Below, piece by piece: positions 17,198 through 26,916 of a DNA stretch of 64,000 nucleotides. Origin of the DNA: Aliterella atlantica CENA595 (lineage in GTDB: Bacteria; Cyanobacteriota; Cyanobacteriia; Cyanobacteriales; Chroococcidiopsidaceae); assembly GCF_000952155.1 (NCBI RefSeq), contig NZ_JYON01000001.1:310001-374000 (forward strand), in the 5' to 3' direction. The notes beneath the pieces were generated by a model, which worked only from the letters and a program-made list of their open reading frames with translations, was not told the origin of the DNA and ran no database searches. Made by a program: the position numbers and the translations under genes. Position 1 is the first letter of the stretch; every line of letters begins with the position of its first letter.

Positions 17198-17674
17198 TTA
17201 TCGAGGATTGCGACTAGAATTTGATGGCTCAGAAAAATTAGCAATTAACCAACAAATGATCCCAATATTAATAAATACATCTGCAAAGTTAAATACCGGA
17301 AATCTAATTAAGCGAAAATCTAGAAAATCTACAACGCTACCAGCAATAAATCTATCGATTCCATTGCCTAAAGCTCCTCCTAATAAAAAACCATAACCAA
17401 TTTGTTCGAGCTTTTTGAGCTTGTTGCCAAACAAAGCGTATGCCATCAAACATAAGCTGACAAGTAAAGATAGCCAACGCAATATATCTGCTCTGCCAGC
17501 TAAAATACTAAAAGCTGCACCTGTATTTGTGACATACGTAAGGTGAAAGAATCCCACAATCAGCGGTCGAGTTTCTCCCAAGTTAAAGTTTTGGACTACC
17601 CAATATTTAGTTAATTGATCGAAAACAAAACTAATAACAGCAACAATCCAAAATATACTATTTTTAAAATTCAT
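17198..17674 (-). CDS. lspA: Lipoprotein signal peptidase (signal peptidase II)
   Basis: A 158-residue inner-membrane aspartyl protease that cleaves prolipoprotein signal peptides. Four hydrophobic segments are visible. The family motifs NTGAAFS, GGALGNGIDR (first catalytic aspartate) and VFNFADVFINIG (second catalytic aspartate) are all present. Length is normal. It lies 49 bp downstream of bioY on the same strand and could share its transcript, but the functions are unrelated. In this window PstS has a lipobox and is a plausible client. Confidence 0.95.
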   Translation of the reverse strand: MNFKNSIFWIVAVISFVFDQLTKYWVVQNFNLGETRPLIVGFFHLTYVTNTGAAFSILAGRADILRWLSLLVSLCLMAYALFGNKLKKLEQIGYGFLLGGALGNGIDRFIAGSVVDFLDFRLIRFPVFNFADVFINIGIICWLIANFSEPSNSSRNPR

Positions 17675-17723
17675 ATTAATTAGTAGCTAGCTAGCTTCCT
17701 GCTGTGTGTAAATAGTTAATATC

Positions 17724-18308
17724 TCAATAAAACATTAAATGTCTCAAGCAGTAAGCTAGAACAGTAACGGCACAAACTACTACTAGCTGCCCTGGTAAAG
17801 GATATAACGAATATTTTAGGACAGTTTGAAATATTGATAAATTTTGCGGATTCATCCAGTTAAAAACGTAACTAGAAACCAAATAGATCAGTCCAGTAAT
17901 GTGAATAGCAAATAAACCACAAATGCAACTAATAGCAAGCGATTCTAACTTCGGCTGGGCTTTAAAGGCAAGCCATCCACAAATCCAAGCACCAGGAATA
18001 AATCCTAATAGGTAGCCAAAATAAGGCTGTTTTAAGTATTCTAGTCCTCCCCCTTGAGCAAAGATAGGCAGCCAAGTTAGACCGAGGACTAAATAGGCAA
18101 TTTGGGCGATCGCCCCTGCATTTTTGCCACCCACACAACCAACTAATAGTACAGCGCCAACTTGATAAGTAACGCCAATATCAAAAGATTGAACGCCATT
18201 ATGGTTCCAATTCCAAGGCGAACTGGTGAAATAAGCTTCTAGGAAAGTTCCTCCAATAGTTAGGAGTAAACCAATAAAAGCCCATAGTAGTTGATTGGGG
18301 ACAGCCAC
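17724..18308 (-). CDS. bioY: Biotin transporter BioY (S component of ECF transporter)
   Basis: A 194-residue integral membrane protein with about six hydrophobic segments. The BioY signature is seen in YQVGAVLLVGCVGGKNAGAIAQIAYLVLGLTWLPIFAQGGG and FGYLLGFIPGAWICGWLA. BioY binds biotin and works with EcfAT ATPase and coupling proteins, or alone at low rate. The start is GTG. It lies about 90 bp downstream of bioB on the same strand, so uptake and synthesis of biotin are linked here. A degenerate palindromic repeat lies between the two genes. Confidence 0.92.
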   Translation of the reverse strand: MAVPNQLLWAFIGLLLTIGGTFLEAYFTSSPWNWNHNGVQSFDIGVTYQVGAVLLVGCVGGKNAGAIAQIAYLVLGLTWLPIFAQGGGLEYLKQPYFGYLLGFIPGAWICGWLAFKAQPKLESLAISCICGLFAIHITGLIYLVSSYVFNWMNPQNLSIFQTVLKYSLYPLPGQLVVVCAVTVLAYCLRHLMFY

Positions 18309-18337
18309 TATTGTTTAGAAAGTAGGGAGCAAAAAAT

Positions 18338-18363
18338 GTAGAGACATAGCAGTGCTACGTCTA
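18338..18363. repeat. Degenerate copy of the GTAGAGACG palindromic repeat
   Basis: GTAGAGACATAGCA faces TGCTACGTCTA across one base, matching the perfect palindrome at 7084-7112 with a few changes. It sits between bioB and bioY and could fold in the transcript, so it may attenuate or process the message; that is inference. Confidence 0.65.
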
Positions 18364-18400
18364 AGGGACAAAGCAGGGGTTGATAAATTTTCTTTCTAAA

Positions 18401-19546
18401 TTATTCCCGATCTTGCTGCCATTCACCAGGAATTGGAGCTTCGCCGCCAGTAAGTCCAAGTTCTTTGAGCATTGCTCGATCTTGTTCTGGTGGTTGTCCC
18501 ATTGTGGTGAGATAATGACCGACTAGCATAGCATTTATGCCTGCTTTTAAACCTAATGCCTGGAGTTCTCCCATTACAGCTTCGCGCCCGCCAGCGTAAC
18601 GTAAAATTTGCTTGGGTAGTATGAGGCGGAAAATAGCGATCGCTTTGAGTGCTTCGTAAGGATCTAGCTTGGGGCGATCGCTTAGTGGCGTTCCAGCACG
18701 AGCATTGAGCAAATTCAAGGGTACTGATTCTACTTCTAGTTCCCTCAACGCCAAAGCTAAATCTACTCTATCTTCCCAGCTTTCACCTAAGCCCATAATT
18801 CCCCCACTACAAGCTTGAATTCCTGCTGCTTTGAGGTTTTTAATCGTAGCGACGCGATCGCGCCAACTATGGGTAGTAACTATCTGCGGGAAAAAGTCCT
18901 CTGCTGCTTCTAAATTGTGGTTGTAGCGGGTTACTCCTGCTGCTTTTAGCGCTTGTGCTTGTTCTGGCGTTACTTCTCCTAAAGCACAGCAGGGTTTAAT
19001 ATTTGTCTGGGCTAAAATTTGCTTGACAGTTGCCAAAATTTGCTCGAACTCTGTGGATTTAGAGTTAGCATACTTAGGACCGCGCCCTTGGCTGACTAAG
19101 CAAAAACGCTTTGCCCCCGCAGCTTCGGCGGCTTTGGCTTGAGCGATAATTTCTGTTTCTGACTTTAAGCCGTAAATTGGAGAATCGTTACCAGGATGAT
19201 GCGCTGATTGCGAGCAAAAGCCGCAATTTTCCGAACAATTTCCTGACTTGACGTTGACAATGCTGCATAAATCTACCGTGTTACCACAGCAAGCTTGACG
19301 TACTTTATCCGCTGCTTGGCACAGCAGTAAAATATTTTCTTGCCCTTCTATTTGGGTAAGCGCGATCGCTGTTTCTCGCTGTAGTAATTCTCCAGCAATA
19401 ACACTATCAGCTAAATTATCGAGCCACAGTTTTAGTTCTGCTTGACTACTTAGCTGAGGATCGACGCGATCGCACTTTGTTGATGGGGGTGCTTGAACCA
19501 CTTTTTGCCCCTCGGTTGCATGACTTAGGTGTTGGCATTTTACCAC
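18401..19546 (-). CDS. bioB: Biotin synthase
   Basis: A radical-SAM enzyme that inserts sulfur into dethiobiotin. The [4Fe-4S]-binding motif CSENCGFCSQ is followed by HHPG, as in BioB. YNHNLEAAEDFFPQI, CSGGIMGLGES and NLLNARAGTPL match the family, and LRYAGGRE carries the conserved arginine that binds the [2Fe-2S] cluster. The annotated GTG start gives 381 residues, about 40 more than usual. The extra N terminus is polar and has no domain, so a later start is possible. No biotin riboswitch is known for this family and none is seen. It is the first gene of bioB-bioY. Confidence 0.95.
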   Translation of the reverse strand: MVKCQHLSHATEGQKVVQAPPSTKCDRVDPQLSSQAELKLWLDNLADSVIAGELLQRETAIALTQIEGQENILLLCQAADKVRQACCGNTVDLCSIVNVKSGNCSENCGFCSQSAHHPGNDSPIYGLKSETEIIAQAKAAEAAGAKRFCLVSQGRGPKYANSKSTEFEQILATVKQILAQTNIKPCCALGEVTPEQAQALKAAGVTRYNHNLEAAEDFFPQIVTTHSWRDRVATIKNLKAAGIQACSGGIMGLGESWEDRVDLALALRELEVESVPLNLLNARAGTPLSDRPKLDPYEALKAIAIFRLILPKQILRYAGGREAVMGELQALGLKAGINAMLVGHYLTTMGQPPEQDRAMLKELGLTGGEAPIPGEWQQDRE

Positions 19547-19726
19547 TCGATTTGTCCTGGTTACTACAAGCTAAAATAGAAAGTAAGAGAATACATCAAT
19601 ACTGGCTATTTATTTAAGTAACTTATATTGCTAACTCTGTTATTGACATCTAATAACATTTGATACATCAATGGAATAGATACATTAATTAAATTAAATT
19701 AATCTTCGGCAACAGCTTTTTTTATC

Positions 19727-19756
19727 GTTAACCTTTTCTTTACCCTGTGTTTACCA
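19727..19756 (+). promoter_or_regulatory. Pho box upstream of pstS (three 8-bp direct repeats)
   Basis: Three imperfect direct repeats, GTTAACCT (19727), CTTTACCC (19738) and GTTTACCA (19749), are spaced exactly 11 bp apart. Cyanobacterial SphR/PhoB sites are tandem CTTAACCT-like octamers separated by 3 bases, which is what is seen here. The site ends 50 bp before the pstS ATG, suited to activation under phosphate starvation. Confidence 0.8.
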
Positions 19757-19806
19757 CAAAGCGCTAATGTCGAAACGAATACTCGTAAAAGTACGCAGAG
19801 CTTTTT

Positions 19807-20907
19807 ATGTTTTCTCGCATTGACTCAACTCGTAGAGCCTTTTTGCTGCCTATAGTAGCGCTTTCTTTTGGTATAGCTTCTTGTCAGCCGCAGACTTCCA
19901 ACGCTCCGAGTGCAAATACTAATACATCAGCTAGCCCCGCAGCCAACACAACAGGCGGCGATAGCGTAACTTTAAATGGTGCTGGAGCATCATTTCCCGC
20001 TCCGCTATATCAGCGTTGGTTTGCTGAGTACAACAAAGAAAACCCCAATGCCAGAATTAGCTATCAATCAGTAGGTAGTGGTGCTGGAGTCAAACAGTTT
20101 ACTGCTGGAACGGTAGATTTTGGTGCTAGCGATACTGGCATGACTAAAGAAGAAATTGCTAAGGTATCGCGTGGAGTTCTTTTAGTCCCAGCGACAGCAG
20201 GTAGCGTCGTACTTGCCTATAATTTGCCTGGCGTAGAAGGTTTGAGACTATCGAGAGACGTTTATCCAGATATTCTCTTAGGCAAAATCACCCGTTGGAA
20301 CGACCCAAGAATTGCCAAAATTAACCCTGATTTGAAGTTACCTGATGAACTGATTACAGTTATTTATCGTTCCGATGGTAGCGGTACAACTGCAGTATTA
20401 ACCAAACACCTCAGCGCTATTAGTCCAGCGTGGAAAAACGGACCGGGAGAAGGCAAATCTGTTAGTTGGGCAGTAGGCACGGGAGCTAAAGGGAACGAGG
20501 GAGTCACCGCCCAAATTCAACAAACCCAAGGTGCGATCGGTTACACTGAGTACGGCTACGCCACCCAGAATAAAATTCCTTTTGCTACTTTGGAAAACAA
20601 AGCAGGGCAGTATGTAGCAGCAACTCCAGAGTCAGCATCAGCAGCACTTGCGTCAGTAACGCTACCAGAAGATTTCTTAGGTTTTGCGCCCGATCCAGCA
20701 GGAGATAAGTCCTACCCCATAGTGTCTTATTCTTGGATTATGGCTTACAGAACCTACGACGACCCCACTAAGGCGCAAGCAATGGAAAATATGTTGAAGT
20801 GGGGCTTGAGCGAAGGACAAAAGTTTAGTAGCGAACTTGGTTACGTACCTCTACCAGAAAATGTAGTTAGCAAAGTCGAAGCAGCAGTAGATACTCTGAG
20901 TAAGTAG
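19807..20907 (+). CDS. pstS: Phosphate ABC transporter substrate-binding lipoprotein
   Basis: A 366-residue periplasmic phosphate-binding protein. The N terminus ends in the lipobox-like GIASC (Cys27), so it should be lipid-anchored. A Ser/Ala/Thr linker follows, then LNGAGASFPAPLYQRW, the phosphate-binding opening of PstS, then YQSVGSGAGVKQF, VDFGASD and RSDGSGTT, which supply phosphate-contacting Ser, Asp, Arg and Thr. The C terminus is typical (FSSELGYVPLPENV). It is the first gene of pstSCAB and lies downstream of a clear Pho box, so it should be induced by phosphate limitation. Confidence 0.96.
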   Translation: MFSRIDSTRRAFLLPIVALSFGIASCQPQTSNAPSANTNTSASPAANTTGGDSVTLNGAGASFPAPLYQRWFAEYNKENPNARISYQSVGSGAGVKQFTAGTVDFGASDTGMTKEEIAKVSRGVLLVPATAGSVVLAYNLPGVEGLRLSRDVYPDILLGKITRWNDPRIAKINPDLKLPDELITVIYRSDGSGTTAVLTKHLSAISPAWKNGPGEGKSVSWAVGTGAKGNEGVTAQIQQTQGAIGYTEYGYATQNKIPFATLENKAGQYVAATPESASAALASVTLPEDFLGFAPDPAGDKSYPIVSYSWIMAYRTYDDPTKAQAMENMLKWGLSEGQKFSSELGYVPLPENVVSKVEAAVDTLSK

Positions 20908-20958
20908 AGTAGTTTGCAGCCAATAAATGCCCCCACAAGTCTATTTTGAAATCAACCT

Positions 20959-21918
20959 ATGAGTTCGTTAGCTCCAGAAGCTCAAACAACTATCAAACCA
21001 CGCGCTAGCTGGGAAAAAAATCTCGATAGGGGTTTTGTCTGGCTGACAAGATTGTTAGCAATGGCGATCGCTGGGGTATTGCTGTGGATCGCTTTGGAAG
21101 TAGCGATCGAAGCATTCCCAGCAATTCAAAGATATGGTTTAGGATTTCTTAGTTCCACAGCTTGGAATCCTGTAGCTGAAGAATACGGCGCATTACCTCA
21201 AATTTACGGTACTTTAGTCACTGCCTTTATTGCTTTGCTCTTGGCTGTACCAATTGGAGTCGGAACAGCAATAGTGGTGAGCGAGAACTTTCTACCCGCA
21301 TCGGTGCGAACTGTAGTTGTATTTCTCATCGAACTACTAGCAGCAATTCCTAGCGTAGTATATGGCTTGTGGGGCATTTTTGTCTTAATTCCCTTTCTCA
21401 ATCCTATAGGTAGATGGCTTCATAACTACTTAGGTTGGCTGCCGATTTTCAGCACTCCCCCAGTAGGTCCAGGGATATTGCCTGCGGGTATAATTTTGAC
21501 AATTATGATCTTGCCAATTATCACGGCGATATCCCGCGATGCCCTTGTCTCTCTGCCTCCCGACTTGCGTCAAGCAGCTTACGGGCTAGGGGCGACACGC
21601 TGGGAGACAATTTTCCGAGTTTTGCTACCAGCGGCAACATCTGGCATTGTAGGAGCGACAATGCTAGGGCTAGGTAGAGCAATGGGGGAGACAATGGCTG
21701 TTACCATGATTATCGGCAACTCCAACCGGATTAGCCCTTCTATCCTGACTACAGGCAATACAGTTGCTTCTTTGCTAGCAAATCAATTTGCAGAAGCAGA
21801 TGGCATTCAAATTTCCGCATTAATGTATGCAGCGCTAATTTTGTTCGGGCTAACACTGCTCGTAAATATTTTGGCAGAGTTGGTAGTCCGCAGAGTTGGA
21901 CGCATCCGATCGCATTGA
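20959..21918 (+). CDS. pstC: Phosphate ABC transporter permease PstC
   Basis: A 319-residue inner-membrane permease. It has about six hydrophobic segments and the coupling-loop sequence LPPDLRQAAYGLGATRWETI, the EAA loop of this family. The segment ELLAAIPSVVYGLWGIFVLIP with its Pro-Ser-Val-Val-Tyr-Gly motif is typical of PstC and PstA. It partners PstA to form the phosphate channel. It follows pstS by 51 bp and precedes pstA by 31 bp on the same strand. Confidence 0.95.
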   Translation: MSSLAPEAQTTIKPRASWEKNLDRGFVWLTRLLAMAIAGVLLWIALEVAIEAFPAIQRYGLGFLSSTAWNPVAEEYGALPQIYGTLVTAFIALLLAVPIGVGTAIVVSENFLPASVRTVVVFLIELLAAIPSVVYGLWGIFVLIPFLNPIGRWLHNYLGWLPIFSTPPVGPGILPAGIILTIMILPIITAISRDALVSLPPDLRQAAYGLGATRWETIFRVLLPAATSGIVGATMLGLGRAMGETMAVTMIIGNSNRISPSILTTGNTVASLLANQFAEADGIQISALMYAALILFGLTLLVNILAELVVRRVGRIRSH

Positions 21919-21949
21919 AACGCCACCTTAAAGCAAAAATACATCAAGT

Positions 21950-22840
21950 ATGGTATCTAAAAAACAAGAGCGGTTTGCATCTTCAGGCGGAAAACAAAAT
22001 TTTATTGGTGCAACGCAGCCTCATAGAGCAATATTTGGCAAGGTAATGAGTGCGATCGCGTTTGCCTGCGCGGCGATCGCTCTTATCCCTCTAGTGGCAG
22101 TTTTAAGTTACGTCACGATTAAAGGCTTGAGTCGGCTAAATATCAGTGCTTTTACCGAACTACCGCCCCCTCCTTTAGTAGAAGGCGGCGGCTTTGGTAG
22201 CGCAATTGTTGGCACTTTAATAATGGTAGGAATTGCTGCTTTAATTAGCATTCCTATTGGTGTATTGGCGGCAATATATCTCACTGAATTTAGCAGGGGC
22301 AAAATAGCTGACGCGATCAGGTTTGCAACTAACGTTCTTAGCGGCGTACCTTCGATTATTGCTGGGGTATTTGCTTATGGTGTAGTTGTACTAACTATGG
22401 GTAGTTTTAGCGCGATCGCAGGTGGGATTGCACTGTCAATTTTAATGTTGCCAATTATTGTCCGGACTACAGACGAATCTTTGCAGTTAGTTTCTCAAGA
22501 CTTGCGTCAAGCTGCTGTAGGAATTGGTGCAACAAAGTTTCAAACTGTTGTTCAAGTCGTTTTACCAGTAGCTATTCCAGCTATTGTTACTGGCACAACT
22601 TTAGCGATTGCGCGGGCAGCAGGAGAAACTGCACCTTTGTTATTTACTGCTTTATTTACGCAGTTTTGGCCTACTAGCTTAACAGAGCCTACACCTTCTT
22701 TAGCCGTTTTGGTTTACAACTTTGCGATCGTGCCATTCGACAACCAACAAGAACTTGCCTGGGCTGCTTCTTTAGTTTTGGTCATGTTAGTTCTAATTAC
22801 TAGCATTATCTCTCGCCTGGCTACCCGCAAACGTTTCTAA
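21950..22840 (+). CDS. pstA: Phosphate ABC transporter permease PstA
   Basis: A 296-residue inner-membrane permease with about six hydrophobic segments. The signature GVPSIIAGVFAYGVVVL and coupling loop VSQDLRQAAVGIGATKFQTV are present, and LARAAGETAPLLFTA-like sequence near the C terminus is typical of PstA. It pairs with PstC. The gap to pstB is 199 bp, longer than the other gaps in the operon, so pstB could have its own promoter as well. Confidence 0.95.
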   Translation: MVSKKQERFASSGGKQNFIGATQPHRAIFGKVMSAIAFACAAIALIPLVAVLSYVTIKGLSRLNISAFTELPPPPLVEGGGFGSAIVGTLIMVGIAALISIPIGVLAAIYLTEFSRGKIADAIRFATNVLSGVPSIIAGVFAYGVVVLTMGSFSAIAGGIALSILMLPIIVRTTDESLQLVSQDLRQAAVGIGATKFQTVVQVVLPVAIPAIVTGTTLAIARAAGETAPLLFTALFTQFWPTSLTEPTPSLAVLVYNFAIVPFDNQQELAWAASLVLVMLVLITSIISRLATRKRF

Positions 22841-23039
22841 TTAGTGTCAAAATACTGAAAGTAAACAGCATCGCTCTAAAGATAGAAATATATATATCCT
22901 CGCGTTAAGTTTTAAATTTTTAGTAAGTATGTTTGCTTGTCATAGGCACTAATTTAATTAGCCAAAATTTTATTGCTCCTGTTATCTTGCGCGCTCGCTC
23001 ATTACTACTGTCTACAACCAATCTCAAACCCAATCCTAT

Positions 23040-23846
23040 ATGGCTACTACAACCCCAACGCTCAATCAAACGCAGACTGTTTTGCGTACAGAAAATCTGA
23101 ATGTCTACTACGGCAATTTCCTTGCTCTTAAAAACATTTGCCTAAATATCCCCAAAAACAAGATCACGGCTTTTATCGGTCCTTCAGGTTGTGGTAAAAG
23201 TACCTTATTGCGCTGCTATAACCGTCTCAACGATCTAGTTGATAGTTTTCGCTGTGAGGGCAAGGTTTATTACTACAATCAAGACCTTTATGCCTCTAGC
23301 ATCGATCCTGTAGAGGTACGCCGACAAATTGGGATGGTATTTCAAAAACCGAACCCATTTCCCAAGTCAATTTACGAAAATATCACCTTTGGCGCTAAAA
23401 TTAACGGCTATCGCGGCGATATGGATGAATTGGTAGAGCGATCGCTCAGACAAGCTGCTTTATGGGATGAAGTTAAAGATAAACTCAAGCAAAGTGGTTT
23501 ATCACTCTCTGGCGGACAACAACAACGCTTATGTATTGCGCGTGCAGTTGCAGTCCAACCGCAAGTAATTTTAATGGACGAACCTTGCTCTGCTCTCGAT
23601 CCAATTTCTACCATCAAAATCGAAGAACTACTGCAAGAACTCAAGGAACAATACACAATTGTGATTGTTACCCACAATATGCAACAAGCCTCGCGGGTAT
23701 CTGACATGACAGCTTTTTTCAACGTCGAACCTACAGGTAAAGGTGGGAGAATGGGCTACTTAGTAGAACACGACAACACAGAAGTAATTTTTCAAAATCC
23801 TCAAGAAAAATCAACTCAAGAGTACGTCAGCGGACGTTTTGGCTAA
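23040..23846 (+). CDS. pstB: Phosphate ABC transporter ATPase PstB
   Basis: A 268-residue cytoplasmic ATPase that powers the PstCA channel. Motifs in order: Walker [11 protein letters not shown]-loop [11 protein letters not shown] (PNPFP is typical of PstB), signature LSGGQQQRL, Walker [14 protein letters not shown] and H-loop [18 protein letters not shown]. Length is normal. It closes pstSCAB and is followed by a stem-loop at 23863-23893. Many cyanobacteria carry a second pstB; none is in this window. Confidence 0.97.
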   Translation: MATTTPTLNQTQTVLRTENLNVYYGNFLALKNICLNIPKNKITAFIGPSGCGKSTLLRCYNRLNDLVDSFRCEGKVYYYNQDLYASSIDPVEVRRQIGMVFQKPNPFPKSIYENITFGAKINGYRGDMDELVERSLRQAALWDEVKDKLKQSGLSLSGGQQQRLCIARAVAVQPQVILMDEPCSALDPISTIKIEELLQELKEQYTIVIVTHNMQQASRVSDMTAFFNVEPTGKGGRMGYLVEHDNTEVIFQNPQEKSTQEYVSGRFG

Positions 23847-23862
23847 AGCTTCACAGTTATAG

Positions 23863-23893
23863 CAATAGGAGCAAGCAACAGTTGCTCCTATTG
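23863..23893 (+). terminator. Stem-loop after pstB
   Basis: Twelve-base perfect arms, CAATAGGAGCAA and TTGCTCCTATTG, surround a 7-base loop 17 bp after the pstB stop. The following sequence is AGCAAAAATT rather than a T-run, so it is either a weak terminator or a 3'-end protecting hairpin for the pst message. Confidence 0.7.
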
Positions 23894-24055
23894 AGCAAAA
23901 ATTAATTCTACAATTATCTTTTATTTAAAAAAGTAACCCGCACCTCAAGATAAGACTTGTCTTCAACCTGAGATTGTTCGGTCAACAACCGCTAGCAATT
24001 AGCTACAGTATCAATGGCACTGCATAGCTTGTTCGACTAACTGCATTAAAACTCA

Positions 24056-25717
24056 ATGATTAAGAAAAGTAAATCTTCTCTGCTATTGACTATAGGGGCA
24101 GCTAGCTTGCTCGTAGGTGGTGGGATAGCAGCTTACTGGTTATTAATTCAACCGCAGAAATTAGCTGAAAATTTGCCCCCTGGCATTAATATTGTGCCGC
24201 AAAATGCTTTGTTAGTAGTTTCTGTCTCTACCGAACAAGCTAAGTGGCAGCAATTACGCAGCTTTGGCACGCCTCAAACCCAAGCTGCGGTAGATAAATA
24301 TCTAGTAGAGATGCGCGATCGCTTTTTAACCGCCAACGGTTACAACTACCAGCAAGACATTCAACCTTGGGTAGGCGAAGAAATAACTCTAGCAATTGTC
24401 CCACCACAAGCTAATCCATCAACGCCTACAGGGACGCAGCAATCAATAGTAGCAGTATTACCAATTGCCAAACCCGATGTTGCTCAACAGATTCTCGCTC
24501 AACCCAAATCGGGGAAAAGTCGCAACTATAAAGGCGAAGAAGTCAAGGAAACCAAAGGTTATTCAGCAACAGTATTGGATCGGCGTTTTTTAGTAGTCAG
24601 CGACAATCCCCAAGCTACAGAAAGAGCCATCGATACCTTTAAAAATCGTAATTCCCTAACTAAGCTAGCTGGTTACAGCGAAAGTTTAAGTAAAATTAGC
24701 GATACCGATCGCTTTGCCCAAATATATGTCAACGTTCCTGCTGCCGCTACAGTAGTTAATAACAATCCTCGGCGATCGCTTTCACCGCAAGCGTTAGCCA
24801 AACTCCAGCAAAATCAAGGTTTAGCAGCGACAGTTGACCTAAAACCAGAAGGCATAGAATTTAAAAGTATTTCCTGGTTGAAACCAAATAGCGATCGCAC
24901 TCATGTAGTCCAAAATAATGCTGGCAAAATGCAAAGCCGCCTACCAGCAGAAACTCTAATGATGCTCTCTGGGGGTAATTTACAGCAGTTATGGCAAGAC
25001 TACGTCAAAGGAGTAAACGCTAATCCCATTGCGCCCTTTCCGCCCGAAAATCTGCGTTCCGGTGTCAAAAGCCTGACAGGTTTGGATCTAGACGAAGATT
25101 TGCTCAGTTGGATGAACGGCGAATTTTCACTTGCTGTAATTCCAGCTACGGCTAAAACAGATTCTACACCTAATGATTTTGCGCTCTCGCTAGCATTTTT
25201 AGTCCAAGCAAGCGATGCTGGTAAAGCTAAAGAAGCAATTGGGAAACTAGATCGAGCAATTAGCGATCGCTATCAATTCAAAATCCAACAAGCGCAAGTT
25301 GCGGGTAAACCAGTCACAAACTGGGTAGCTCCCTATGGCACAGTTACAGCCACTCACGGATGGTTAGATGATAATGTCGCTTTCTTTGCTTTGGGCGCAC
25401 CTGTAGCCGAAAAAATTCTTCCTCAATCACCTGCTAACTTAGCAAGCACCGAGGAATTTCAAAAAACTGTGCCTTCCGAACTTAAAGCTAATAACGGGCA
25501 GTTTTTCTTAAATATAAATCCTACTTTCAAAGCCCTACCGCTACCGCAATTTATCCCCAATCAACAAGATTTCCTAGCCGCAGTGCGCTCTATAGGAGTA
25601 ACAACCGCCGTTAGCGATCCCCGCAGCATCCGCTATGACGTATTTATGATGCTCAACAAAGCCGGAAATCCTCAGCCCTTACCAAGCCCTAGCGTACCAG
25701 CCACACCGTCGCCTTAA
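24056..25717 (+). CDS. DUF3352 family membrane-anchored protein
   Basis: A 553-residue protein with one N-terminal membrane segment (residues about 9-30) and a large extracytoplasmic part. Typical DUF3352 features are VPQNALLVVSVSTEQAKWQQL near residue 48, WVGEEITLAIVP near residue 105, an LVVSDNPQATERAI segment and a Pro/Ser tail. The family is widespread in cyanobacteria and its function is not established. The beta-rich repeats suggest a scaffold or binding protein at the cell envelope. It stands alone between pstB and the cytochrome c assembly gene on the same strand. Confidence 0.8.
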   Translation: MIKKSKSSLLLTIGAASLLVGGGIAAYWLLIQPQKLAENLPPGINIVPQNALLVVSVSTEQAKWQQLRSFGTPQTQAAVDKYLVEMRDRFLTANGYNYQQDIQPWVGEEITLAIVPPQANPSTPTGTQQSIVAVLPIAKPDVAQQILAQPKSGKSRNYKGEEVKETKGYSATVLDRRFLVVSDNPQATERAIDTFKNRNSLTKLAGYSESLSKISDTDRFAQIYVNVPAAATVVNNNPRRSLSPQALAKLQQNQGLAATVDLKPEGIEFKSISWLKPNSDRTHVVQNNAGKMQSRLPAETLMMLSGGNLQQLWQDYVKGVNANPIAPFPPENLRSGVKSLTGLDLDEDLLSWMNGEFSLAVIPATAKTDSTPNDFALSLAFLVQASDAGKAKEAIGKLDRAISDRYQFKIQQAQVAGKPVTNWVAPYGTVTATHGWLDDNVAFFALGAPVAEKILPQSPANLASTEEFQKTVPSELKANNGQFFLNINPTFKALPLPQFIPNQQDFLAAVRSIGVTTAVSDPRSIRYDVFMMLNKAGNPQPLPSPSVPATPSP

Positions 25718-25824
25718 CTATTGCTAACGATTTCTTTAACAATCAAATCGAGACTAAAACCTAACTTGAGGATAGGATCGAAACAAATACTAATTTTTAG
25801 TACCCGATCGGGAGAACGCACTAT

Positions 25825-26823
25825 ATGAACCTAGTTTTACTACAAAATTGGCTAGATAACGCCTCTTTTGCTGTTTTATTTGCCACCATGCTCGTTTACT
25901 GGATTGGGGCAGCATTTCCGCAACTAAACTATTTACCTGCTTTAGGTACAGCCGGAATGGCGATCGCTAATTTGTGTATTGCCACATTGTTAGGCGCAAG
26001 ATGGATAGAAGCTGGCTATTTCCCTTTAAGCAATCTCTACGAATCCTTATTTTTCTTAGCTTGGGGCATTACTACCATCCACCTGATTGCGGAAAACAAC
26101 AGCCGCAGCCGTTTGGTTGGAGTTGCTACCGCACCTGTAGCAATGGCGATCGCCGCTTTTGCTACCCTAACTTTACCTTCAGAAATGCAAACATCGGAAC
26201 CATTAGTTCCAGCGCTGAAATCAAACTGGCTGATGATGCACGTCAGTGTCATGATGCTGAGTTATTCAGCTTTGATGGTAGGTTCGTTACTGGCGATCGC
26301 TTTTTTAGTCGTAACTCGCGGCGCAAATGTCGAATTGCATGGTAGTTCTGTAGGTACTGGCGGCTATCGCCTGCACCGCGCTACTGATTTAGCTACGAAG
26401 CCGCAAGTTAATGCTGCTGAATTTAATGGTAACGGTAATACTGCCGTACTCAAGCTGGCAACTGCAACTGAGTCTATAGCAGCACCGCTTTCACCTCAAC
26501 GCCTCAGCCTTGCTGAAACTTTAGATAACATTAGCTATCGGATTATCGGGCTAGGTTTTCCCCTCCTGACAATTGGTATTATTGCTGGCGGAGTTTGGGC
26601 GAACGAAGCTTGGGGATCTTACTGGAGTTGGGACCCCAAAGAAACTTGGGCATTAATTACCTGGCTAGTATTTGCTGCTTACCTGCATTCTCGCATTACA
26701 CGCGGTTGGCAAGGTCGTCGTCCGGCTATCTTAGCTGCTGCTGGGTTTGTAGTCGTTTGGGTTTGCTATTTGGGTGTCAACTTATTAGGCAAAGGCTTAC
26801 ATTCTTACGGCTGGTTCTTCTAA
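25825..26823 (+). CDS. ccsA: Cytochrome c biogenesis protein CcsA (heme-handling WWD-domain protein; also named CcsB in some databases)
   Basis: A 332-residue thylakoid/plasma-membrane protein of system II cytochrome c maturation, which brings heme to apocytochromes together with Ccs1. It has eight or so membrane segments. The WWD signature is seen as [24 protein letters not shown]. Heme-ligand histidines are in [23 protein letters not shown] and [14 protein letters not shown] hydrophilic insertion of about 55 residues (near residues 170-225) lies between helices. It is followed by a clear rho-independent terminator. Confidence 0.94.
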   Translation: MNLVLLQNWLDNASFAVLFATMLVYWIGAAFPQLNYLPALGTAGMAIANLCIATLLGARWIEAGYFPLSNLYESLFFLAWGITTIHLIAENNSRSRLVGVATAPVAMAIAAFATLTLPSEMQTSEPLVPALKSNWLMMHVSVMMLSYSALMVGSLLAIAFLVVTRGANVELHGSSVGTGGYRLHRATDLATKPQVNAAEFNGNGNTAVLKLATATESIAAPLSPQRLSLAETLDNISYRIIGLGFPLLTIGIIAGGVWANEAWGSYWSWDPKETWALITWLVFAAYLHSRITRGWQGRRPAILAAAGFVVVWVCYLGVNLLGKGLHSYGWFF

Positions 26824-26842
26824 GCAATTAGCAAAAATTAAG

Positions 26843-26880
26843 TAGCGGTCAGCAACAGTAGAAGCTGACCGCTATTTTTT
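26843..26880 (+). terminator. Rho-independent terminator after ccsA
   Basis: Eleven-base perfect arms TAGCGGTCAGC (26843-26853) and GCTGACCGCTA (26864-26874) are followed directly by six T residues. It lies 19 bp after the ccsA stop. Confidence 0.9.
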
Positions 26881-26916
26881 GGGAATTATAGTTTTTAGTC
26901 ATTCAAGGTTAAATAT

